From CALFCX01 sp041650595 (GTDB lineage Bacteria > Margulisbacteria > WOR-1 > JAKLHX01): a DNA stretch of 35,257 nt. Numbering within the stretch: the first letter of the stretch is position 1; each line of letters opens with the position of its first letter. Position numbers and translations under genes: made by a program. Below, in pieces: positions 1 to 5,067 of the stretch. The stretch spans positions 1 to 35,257 of the forward strand of contig JBAZKW010000018.1 in assembly GCA_041650595.1 (NCBI GenBank), written 5' to 3'. The notes beneath the pieces are model-generated. The model saw nothing but the letters and a program-made list of their open reading frames with translations. It did not search any database and was not told the DNA's origin.

Positions 1-236
1 CGGGCAAGAAAATGACTGACAAAGCCTATTTTACCCATTCTATGTATCCGGGGGGTGCAAAATCCATCAATTTTGAGGATCAGCTTAAAAAAGATCCGAC
101 AAAGATCATTCTTCATGCGGTACGCGGGATGCTTCCGACGGGACGCTTGGGAGATAAGCTTATAACCAAGCTCAAGGTGTTTAGCGATGACAAATATCCG
201 CATTCAGCGCAAAAGCCGGAAGTCCTAGACATATAA
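1..236 (+). CDS. rplM: Ribosomal protein L13 (uL13), 5' end cut off by the window
   Basis: The C-terminal half of 50S ribosomal protein L13, an early-assembly protein of the large subunit. The reading frame is open from base 3. It contains the family's YPGG motif (residues YFTHSMYPGG), the helix HAVRGMLPTGRLGD and the terminal YPHSAQKPE block, all in the usual order and spacing. The ATG at base 12 is internal and not the start. It is followed after 18 bases by rpsI, the conserved rplM-rpsI pair. Only the truncation by the window is unusual. Confidence 0.95.
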   Translation, partial: GKKMTDKAYFTHSMYPGGAKSINFEDQLKKDPTKIILHAVRGMLPTGRLGDKLITKLKVFSDDKYPHSAQKPEVLDI

Positions 237-254
237 CAAAAAGGAGATTATGGG

Positions 255-746
255 ATGACAGAAGCCGAAAAGCCGAAAAAAACAGTAAAAGCAAAAGTGC
301 ACAAGGAAGATGCCGGTCCCGCAGTGCCGAAAAAAACATCAAAAAAGCAACCCCTAGAAAAAGGCTTTTCAGCAGTGGGCAGAAGAAAAACAGCTGTTGC
401 AAGAGTAACATTGTTCCCGGGAAGCGGCACGATAAATATTAACGGAAAAGATCATGTAATATACGTTTCAGGGCGCCATAAACTGCTTTCGGAAATAATG
501 AAGTCTTTTTCTGCCGTCAACCTTAAGAACGTTTACGATGTCGAGGTCAAAGCTGCCGGCGGAGGGATCGCTTCCCAGGCAGAGGCTGTAAAGCTTGGCA
601 TCGCGAGAGCTCTGTTGCTTGTAGACCCTGCAATGAAACCTACTTTGAGCAAGGCAGGATGCCTTGTAAGGGATTCCAGGATGAAAGAAAGAAAGAAATA
701 CGGCCGCAAGCGCGCCAGAAAAAGGTTCCAGTTCTCAAAGAGATGA
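255..746 (+). CDS. rpsI: Ribosomal protein S9 (uS9) with a lysine-rich N-terminal extension
   Basis: 30S ribosomal protein S9, whose basic C-terminal tail reaches the P-site tRNA. The core begins near residue 42 with VGRRKTAVARV. It continues through the glycine-rich AAGGGIASQAEAVKLGIARAL helix region and ends in the KKYGRKRARKRFQFSKR tail ending in the invariant KR. The protein has 163 residues against the usual 130 or so. The excess is a Lys/Ala/Pro-rich leader of about 40 residues with no recognised domain. The ATG at 255 is chosen because AAGGAG at 241-246 lies 8 bases upstream. The nearer ATG at 250 is in another frame and stops at once. It is co-transcribed with rplM and followed by a terminator. 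Confidence 0.96.
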   Translation: MTEAEKPKKTVKAKVHKEDAGPAVPKKTSKKQPLEKGFSAVGRRKTAVARVTLFPGSGTININGKDHVIYVSGRHKLLSEIMKSFSAVNLKNVYDVEVKAAGGGIASQAEAVKLGIARALLLVDPAMKPTLSKAGCLVRDSRMKERKKYGRKRARKRFQFSKR

Positions 747-771
747 TCTTTGGATCTTTATCGCATATATT

Positions 772-799
772 CAGGCCTGCGAAAGCGGGCCTGTTTTTT
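772..799 (+). terminator. Rho-independent terminator after rpsI
   Basis: A 9-bp GC-rich stem (CAGGCCTGC / GCGGGCCTG, one G-T pair) with a GAAA tetraloop is followed by six T at 794-799. It lies 25 bases after the rpsI stop and closes the ribosomal-protein operon, so the retroelement downstream needs its own promoter. Confidence 0.9.
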
Positions 800-828
800 G
801 TCCTCACCCACACAACCACCGATTCAAC

Positions 829-955
829 AAGCTCTAAACCCCAAACTCTAAACCCTAAGGAAGCTCAAAATCTCAAATCCAAGTTATTAAACTTTTGAAT
901 TTGTATTTTTGAACTTGGGATTTCCTTTGAATTTAGGGTTTAGAGTTTCGAGCTT
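829..955. repeat. Large imperfect inverted repeat in the rpsI-DGR gap
   Basis: Most of the 388-base gap between rpsI and the DGR target is taken up by this structure. A perfect 16-bp inverted pair (843-858 with 933-948) is framed by AAGCTC at 829-834 and GAGCTT at 950-955. Inside it, AAATCCAAGTT at 875-885 pairs with AACTTGGGATTT at 912-923 with one bulged base. No coding potential or transposase is visible. It ends 10 bases before the sigma-54-like promoter, so it could be a degenerate mobile palindrome, an upstream activator-binding region, or both. Function is not shown by the sequence. Confidence 0.65.
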
Positions 956-964
956 GGCCAGGGG

Positions 965-986
965 GTGAGTTTGGCGGGATAATTGC
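965..986 (+). promoter_or_regulatory. Sigma-54-type promoter, copy 1, upstream of the DGR
   Basis: The core TTTGGCGGGATAATTGC has GG at 973-974 and GC at 985-986 separated by exactly 10 bases. This matches the sigma-54 consensus TGGCACG-N4-TTGC at TGGC, the third G, and TTGC; the following A also fits. The predicted transcript would start near 997, giving a leader of about 138 bases before the DGR target. The same 22 bases recur without change at 3653-3674. The motif and duplication are seen directly; promoter activity is inferred. Confidence 0.6.
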
Positions 987-1081
987 ATCTTATTCATTAC
1001 AAAAAAAATCCCCCAACACAGTCTAAAATAAAGTGAAATTTCGCAAAAGAGTTGACGATAGATATATAGACGGGAATTAAT

Positions 1082-1117
1082 CCTCCGAAGCTCCGCCAGA
1101 GGCGGAAGCGAAGGAGG
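1082..1117 (+). promoter_or_regulatory. Leader hairpin pairing with an upstream Shine-Dalgarno-like AAGGAGG
   Basis: CCTCC at 1082-1086 and TCCGCC before the central AGA can pair with GGCGGA and the AAGGAGG at 1111-1117, forming an imperfect hairpin in the leader of the DGR target gene. A second AAGGAG at 1121-1126, 8 bases before the ATG at 1135, stays outside the stem and probably sets the start. Whether folding tunes translation is not known. Confidence 0.4.
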
Positions 1118-1134
1118 AAAAAGGAGAAAAGAAA

Positions 1135-1872
1135 ATGAACGTAGAAATTAATGGGATGAGAGTAGGTAATGTAGGAAGACAGGCCGTGACTTTAAGACCA
1201 ATAGCGCAGGAAATGACAGTAAGAGTGCCTGATATGGTAAGAGTTGCGGGAGGAATGTTCTCAATGGGCAGCACAAGATTTACGGACGCGCGACCTATAA
1301 GGCAGGTCACATTAAGGGACTTTGCAATAGGAAAACATCCTGTGACAAACGGTGAATATCTTGATTTCCTTCAAGTGATGGGATATAAAGTTCCTGATAT
1401 CGTTGCTAATCCGGAATTTGCATCGCATCCGGTAGTAAATATTTCTTGGAATGATGTGATGAATGATAAGACTGGATATTGTAGGTTCCTTAGAGATATA
1501 ACAAAAACAGATGAAAGCCCATCCGGCAGGAAATTCAGCTTGCCTACAGAAGCGCAATGGGAATTTGCGGCAAGAGGGACCGAAGGAAGAACATATCCGT
1601 GGGGAAGTGAATCGTATGAAGGACGCGTTAATTTCAACAGCAAGGGAACAACTCCTGTCGATGCGCATCTTTTAGGCGCGACCCCTTCAGGGATATTTGG
1701 TATGTCGGGTAATGTATGGGAGTGGTGCGCGGATTGGTATGGAACGTATACAGGAAATAATTTGACAAATCCTAAAGGGCCGGAAAAAGGAACTTATAGG
1801 GTGTTGCGCGGCGGTTCCTGGTATAACGACCATTCTGGTAGGCTGATGGCCGCGTTCCGGAGCCTCAACTAG
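1135..1872 (+). CDS. DGR target: FGE/C-type-lectin-fold variable protein, cut short by UAG in its variable region
   Basis: A formylglycine-generating-enzyme-type (FGE-sulfatase) C-type-lectin-fold protein, the commonest DGR target class. From about residue 33 it shows MVRVAGGMFSMGS, then the IGKHPVTNGEYLDFL helix, LPTEAQWEFAARG, YPWG, GMSGNVWEWCADWYG and VLRGGSWYN. It has no signal peptide. Frame 1 now ends at TAG 1870-1872 (245 residues). After it the same frame continues with a conserved DIGFRLAEDLG ending and TAA at 1924-1926, which would give 263 residues. The TAG lies opposite AAA (Lys) in the template repeat, so adenine mutagenesis created it. The truncated product lacks the final GFR strand of the fold and probably does not fold normally. 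Start: ATG 1135 with AAGGAG 8 bases upstream. The diversified residues probably form a ligand-binding surface; the ligand is unknown. Confidence 0.9.
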   Translation: MNVEINGMRVGNVGRQAVTLRPIAQEMTVRVPDMVRVAGGMFSMGSTRFTDARPIRQVTLRDFAIGKHPVTNGEYLDFLQVMGYKVPDIVANPEFASHPVVNISWNDVMNDKTGYCRFLRDITKTDESPSGRKFSLPTEAQWEFAARGTEGRTYPWGSESYEGRVNFNSKGTTPVDAHLLGATPSGIFGMSGNVWEWCADWYGTYTGNNLTNPKGPEKGTYRVLRGGSWYNDHSGRLMAAFRSLN

Positions 1873-1919
1873 CCGGGGTATCGGATCAACGATATCGGGT
1901 TCCGTCTCGCCGAGGACTT
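1808..1919 (+). repeat. DGR variable repeat (VR)
   Basis: This aligns without gaps to 3343-3454 (offset 1535). It differs at 17 positions, 16 of which are A in the template: VR 1828, 1831, 1838, 1841, 1842, 1856, 1862, 1864, 1865, 1870, 1872, 1877, 1879, 1883, 1886 and 1891 (nine A to G, five A to T, two A to C). In the 69-base core 1825-1893, 16 of 31 template adenines are changed and none of 38 other bases. The only non-A difference is G1915 versus C3450, at the 3' edge. Together with the invariant stretch 1892-1914 that is the usual IMH/IMH* boundary behaviour. Confidence 0.97.
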
Positions 1920-1946
1920 GGGTTAACGCCTTGAGTCTTTATTCCC

Positions 1947-1966
1947 TTACGCCTTTTCCGGCGTAA
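1947..1966 (+). other. Hairpin downstream of the variable repeat
   Basis: TTACGCC at 1947-1953 and GGCGTAA at 1960-1966 form a perfect 7-bp stem with a 6-base loop, 28 bases past the VR end. DGR targets often carry a short hairpin or cruciform just after the VR that helps retrohoming; this is the natural candidate. On the plus strand it is followed by A rather than T residues, so it is not a plus-strand terminator. Confidence 0.5.
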
Positions 1967-1986
1967 AAAAATTGGGGTGTGCATAA

Positions 1987-2328
1987 ATGATTGAATCAGC
2001 TAATTCGATCGCAAAAACATATGATTTGATCAGATGGTTGATGCCGACAGTTTCCAAGTTTCCAAAATGCAAAAGATATACTTTAGGGCAGAGAATAGAA
2101 AATAATATATTGGATATCCTCGCGCTCCTGTTAGAAGCCAACTATTCCAAAGAGAAGCTGAACATATTAAAGCAGGCCAATTTGAAGCTCGAAGTATTCC
2201 GGCATTTGATAAGGTTGTCATATGACCTGCGCTTCATAAATATACGCAGATATGAGTTGATAAGCAAAGAAACGAATGAGATCGGAAGATTGATCGGTGG
2301 CTGGATCAAGCAGCAGTCCGCGAGATGA
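1987..2328 (+). CDS. avd: DGR accessory variability determinant (Avd), four-helix-bundle family
   Basis: A 113-residue, basic, all-helical protein placed between target gene and reverse transcriptase, exactly where Avd is found in DGRs. Avd forms a positively charged pentameric barrel that binds the reverse transcriptase and template RNA and is needed for mutagenic cDNA synthesis. Family-like features are the N-terminal helix with YDLIRWLMPTVSKFPK, the RYTLGQRIENNILDILALLLEA helix, and the late LRFINIRRYELISKETNEIGRLIGGWIKQ segment. The GTG-TG run before the ATG offers only a weak ribosome site (TTGGGGTG). The last four bases overlap the RT start (ATGA), indicating translational coupling. Assignment rests on position plus family-like sequence. 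Confidence 0.9.
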   Translation: MIESANSIAKTYDLIRWLMPTVSKFPKCKRYTLGQRIENNILDILALLLEANYSKEKLNILKQANLKLEVFRHLIRLSYDLRFINIRRYELISKETNEIGRLIGGWIKQQSAR

Positions 2329-3329
2329 AAAGACGCGGGAACATATTCGATGATGTGTGCTCGTTTGAAAATCTGCTGACAGCCGCAGGAAAAGCCCAAA
2401 AAGGCAAAAGATTCAAGGACTCAACAAGCCGCTTCAATCTTGATCTTGAAAACGAACTGGTAAAACTTCAACAAGAACTTCAGAACCAGACGTACAAAAT
2501 GGGACCCTACCGCCGGTTCTATGTTTGCGATCCCAAGAAACGATTAATAAGCGCTGCCCCTTACCGGGATCGTGTTGTTCAGCACGCTTTAGGCAATATT
2601 ATTGAGCCGATATTCGATGATATATTCATTTATGACTCTTATGCCTGCAGAAAAGACAAAGGCAGCCATAAGGCCGTCAACAGGTATACGCAGTTCAGCC
2701 GTTTGAACAAATATGTTTTGAAGTGCGATGTAAAAAGCTATTTCGCGTCGATAGATCACGATATCCTGTATAGTTTCATATTAAGGAAAATAAAAGATCG
2801 TCAAGTATTGTGGCTCGTCAAATCGATAATCGAGTCTGCGCCATCTCCGGGTATTCCCATAGGGAATTTAACCAGTCAGACATTCGCGAATCTATATCTT
2901 AACGAACTGGATCATTATTTAAAAGAAGTTCTTAAATGCAGGTATTATATACGCTATATGGACGACATGGTTATTTTTGGAAATGATAAAAATGAGTTAA
3001 CAGGGCTGAAAGAGATCATCCGGTCATATCTGAAGAAACTGAAATTGGATTTGCATGAAAACAAAAGCCAGATATACCTTACAAGAAAGGGAGTCGGCTT
3101 TTTGGGTTACAAAGTGTATCCAACTCATCGCCTGATAAAAAAGCAGAATATTAAGCGGTTTAAAATAAGAATGAAAAAATATCTGGCATCTCTCCGGACC
3201 GGATTGATCGATAAGGTTAAAATAGTCCAATCCGTGCAGAGCTGGCTTGGATATGCTGTTCATGCGGATACATACAATTTGAGAAATCGAATTAAATTAG
3301 GGCTGAATGGTCAGGGGGTAAGCCTATAA
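2325..3329 (+). CDS. DGR reverse transcriptase
   Basis: The error-prone reverse transcriptase that copies the template repeat into adenine-mutagenised cDNA. It has 334 residues. It shows the RT fingers/palm order: RPYRDRVVQHAL-like AAPYRDRVVQHAL, then KCDVKSYFASIDHDIL with the first catalytic Asp. Next comes IGNLTSQ at residues 179-185, the motif that separates DGR enzymes from group II intron RTs (which have QG...SP). The catalytic YMDD follows at 211-214. There is a short C-terminal thumb and no maturase or endonuclease domain, as expected. It overlaps avd by 4 bases, and the TR begins 13 bases after its TAA. All key residues are present, so the enzyme looks active. Confidence 0.97.
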   Translation: MKRRGNIFDDVCSFENLLTAAGKAQKGKRFKDSTSRFNLDLENELVKLQQELQNQTYKMGPYRRFYVCDPKKRLISAAPYRDRVVQHALGNIIEPIFDDIFIYDSYACRKDKGSHKAVNRYTQFSRLNKYVLKCDVKSYFASIDHDILYSFILRKIKDRQVLWLVKSIIESAPSPGIPIGNLTSQTFANLYLNELDHYLKEVLKCRYYIRYMDDMVIFGNDKNELTGLKEIIRSYLKKLKLDLHENKSQIYLTRKGVGFLGYKVYPTHRLIKKQNIKRFKIRMKKYLASLRTGLIDKVKIVQSVQSWLGYAVHADTYNLRNRIKLGLNGQGVSL

Positions 3330-3342
3330 GGGGCAGGCGAGT

Positions 3343-3454
3343 GCGGCGGTTCCTGGTATAACAACAATTCTGATAAACTGATGGCCGCGTACCGGAACAA
3401 CAACAAACCGGAGAATCAGAACAACAATATCGGGTTCCGTCTCGCCGAGCACTT
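3343..3454 (+). other. DGR template repeat (TR)
   Basis: The invariant template for the VR at 1808-1919. In the target frame it reads through as a C-type-lectin C-terminus rich in AAC/AAT codons (Asn triplets), the usual design that maximises amino-acid change while avoiding stops. Two AAA codons break that rule. One became AGG in the VR and the other became TAG. The TR follows the RT gene directly instead of sitting between avd and RT. It has no start codon or ribosome site of its own, so it probably functions as RNA. Confidence 0.96.
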
Positions 3455-3467
3455 AATGGAGCCGGAA

Positions 3468-3549
3468 TCCGCACCTTTAAGGATATGCGGAGCGCGCAAA
3501 TTAAGTCCAGGGCTTATTCCCGTCCCCGAGCGACCCCGACTTGTCGGGG
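3468..3549 (+). other. Structured segment after the TR (possible TR-RNA 3' spacer)
   Basis: Two hairpins follow the TR. TCCGCA at 3468-3473 pairs with TGCGGA at 3486-3491 around an inner CCTT/AAGG pair. CCCCGA at 3534-3539 pairs with TCGGGG at 3544-3549 through a CTTG loop. In studied DGRs a structured spacer 3' of the TR is needed for Avd-RT binding and cDNA priming, so this is the likely equivalent. No gene is supported in this stretch. Confidence 0.4.
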
Positions 3550-3652
3550 GAGAGTCGATGGGCAAATTAAAATAGCCTGGTTTTGGCAAGTAAACCGTGA
3601 GATTTGAAAGCTGAAGCCAGGCACCCCACACCATTCCACACTACATGCGAGT

Positions 3653-3674
3653 GTGAGTTTGGCGGGATAATTGC
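3653..3674 (+). promoter_or_regulatory. Sigma-54-type promoter, copy 2, upstream of the aminotransferase-serA-regulator operon
   Basis: Identical over 22 bases to 965-986, with GG at 3661-3662, ten bases, then GC at 3673-3674, and T next (also allowed by the consensus). A transcript would start near 3686, about 240 bases before the aminotransferase. It is on the same strand as that operon, which contains an NtrC-type activator, so autoregulation is possible. It also serves as the right-hand member of a direct repeat bracketing the DGR. Confidence 0.55.
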
Positions 3675-3729
3675 TGGGAAGAGATAGAATGAAGTATGAC
3701 GGATGACGGATGATGGATGAAGAGGGACT

Positions 3730-3812
3730 GTCATTGCGAGGAGCTTCGCGACGAAGCAATCCCACTTGTCTATGGGATTGCTTCGCCCCGATAAATCGGG
3801 GCTCGCAATGAC
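3730..3812. repeat. Dispersed-type palindromic repeat element
   Basis: The outer arms GTCATTGCGAG (3730-3740) and CTCGCAATGAC (3802-3812) are perfect inverted copies. Inside them GAAGCAATCCCA pairs with TGGGATTGCTTC, and CCCCGA...TCGGGG at 3786-3801 makes a small internal hairpin. Palindromes of this CATTGCGAG...GAAGCAATCCC type are scattered through intergenic DNA of many bacteria. Just upstream, 3697-3720 is a run of about three GATGACG-like 7-mers. No protein is encoded. It separates the sigma-54-like site from the aminotransferase gene. Confidence 0.8.
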
Positions 3813-3859
3813 TCCAACTTTGTCGAAGTGCCGAAAAATCCTACAACACGGAGGGGTCG

Positions 3860-3889
3860 TTGACCGGGTTTTTGATTATAGGTTATAAT
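3860..3889 (+). promoter_or_regulatory. Sigma-70-type promoter for the aminotransferase-serA operon
   Basis: TTGACC at 3860-3865 and a perfect TATAAT at 3884-3889 with an 18-base spacer. A second TATAAT lies at 3893-3898. The start codon is about 38 bases downstream, after AAAGGGA. It gives the operon a housekeeping promoter besides the sigma-54-like one. Confidence 0.75.
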
Positions 3890-3927
3890 GTTTATAATCT
3901 CCAAAAACATTAGAAAGGGAATTTAAT

Positions 3928-5067
3928 ATGGCGTTTAAAGAATATCTGATGATCCCCGGACCGACCCCCGTTCCCGCGAGAGTACTGACCGCGATGGGCA
4001 AACAAATGATCAATCACAGAGGCCCTTCTTTTTCCAGCATAATAAAAGAGATCGTTGAAGGTGTCCAGTGGGCTTATCAGACAAAGAACGACATTATTGT
4101 TTTAACGACTTCAGGGACCGGAGGAATGGAATCTGCCATTGTCAACTTTTTGTCTCCCGGGGATAAAGTACTTTCTTTGAATATTGGAGCATTTGGCAAC
4201 AGATTTGCCAAGATCGCAAAAGCTTACGGAGCAGATGTTGATGAAGTGAAATTTGAAAGAGGCAAAGCTGTCGATCTTAAGACCGTCGAGCAAAAGCTTA
4301 TAGCCGACAAAGACAAAAAGATCAAGGCTGTTCTTATACAGCAAAACGAAACTTCCACAGGTGTTCTTAACGACGTAAAGTCTGTTGCCGAGCTTGTTAA
4401 CAAACACGGTGCTTTGATGATAGTGGACGCGGTTTCGGGCCTTCTTACGGCGCCTTTGAAAGTCGATGAATGGGGACTTGATGTGGTAGTTTCGGGTTCG
4501 CAAAAAGCATTTATGGTGCCTCCGGGCCTTGCTTTTGTATCCGTGAACAAAAAAGCATGGGCCGCCGCTGAAACAGCCAAGATGCCAAAGTTTTACTTTG
4601 ATTTTAAGGCCGCTATGAAATTCGCAGAGATAGGCGAGACCCCGTGGACCCCGGCAGTATCCATAATCTACGGTATGCAGGAAGCCATAAGGATGCTGAA
4701 AGAAGAAGGTCTGGACAATATATTTGCGAGGCATGATAAGATGGCAAAAGCCGTGCGCGCGGGACTTCGGGCGCTTGGACTCACGCTGCTCGTAGAGGAC
4801 GACAAAATAGCTTCAAGGGCCGTGACGCCTGTATTTCCTCCTGAAGGCGTGGAAGCAGACAAGCTCAGGAAAGCCGTAAGGGAAAAATACGGGGTCGTAC
4901 TTGCCGGCGGGCAGGAAGACCTGAAAGGTAAGTTGTTCAGGATCGGACATCTGGGTTACATAGACCAGCTTGAGCTAATAGCCGCGCTTTCAGCTCTCGA
5001 AATAGAGCTTGGAGCAAAGGTTAAAAAGGGTTCTGCAGTCGCGGCAGCCGAAGAGGTGCTTGCATGA
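3928..5067 (+). CDS. Class V aminotransferase (serine-pyruvate/alanine-glyoxylate type), probable serine-pathway enzyme
   Basis: A 379-residue PLP-dependent class V aminotransferase of the small archaeal/bacterial serine-glyoxylate or phosphoserine branch. Family features are the N-terminal MIPGPTPVP and INHRGPSF, the phosphate-binding TSGTGGMESAIVNFLSPGD, DAVSGL at the cofactor aspartate, and VVSGSQKAFMVPPG with the Schiff-base lysine at residue 193. The C-terminal small domain ends in FRIGHLGYIDQLELIAALSALE. It overlaps serA by 4 bases, so the likely role is the second step of serine synthesis (3-phosphohydroxypyruvate to phosphoserine), replacing classical SerC. Glyoxylate or alanine as amino partner cannot be excluded. 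The start is ATG 3928 with AAAGGGA about 9 bases upstream. Confidence 0.9.
   Translation: MAFKEYLMIPGPTPVPARVLTAMGKQMINHRGPSFSSIIKEIVEGVQWAYQTKNDIIVLTTSGTGGMESAIVNFLSPGDKVLSLNIGAFGNRFAKIAKAYGADVDEVKFERGKAVDLKTVEQKLIADKDKKIKAVLIQQNETSTGVLNDVKSVAELVNKHGALMIVDAVSGLLTAPLKVDEWGLDVVVSGSQKAFMVPPGLAFVSVNKKAWAAAETAKMPKFYFDFKAAMKFAEIGETPWTPAVSIIYGMQEAIRMLKEEGLDNIFARHDKMAKAVRAGLRALGLTLLVEDDKIASRAVTPVFPPEGVEADKLRKAVREKYGVVLAGGQEDLKGKLFRIGHLGYIDQLELIAALSALEIELGAKVKKGSAVAAAEEVLA

Noticed and set aside
1052..1080. Sigma-70 promoter for the DGR from TTGACG at 1052-1057
   Set aside because: No acceptable -10 box at 15-19 bases; TATATA lies only about 5 bases downstream.
3381..3575. Short open frame across the TR
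   Set aside because: It is open only because the TR copies a coding sequence. It has no ribosome site and no start belonging to the target family.
3583..3599. Another sigma-54-like site, TTTTGGCAAGTAAACCGT
   Set aside because: The -12 element is GT instead of GC and there is no TTGC, so it is weak compared with the two identical sites.
4111..4734. Long minus-strand open frame (207 codons) inside the aminotransferase gene
   Set aside because: Shadow of a well-supported gene, with no family pattern and no start context. The same applies to 6137-6694, 27386-27916, 28131-28655 and 28276-28914.
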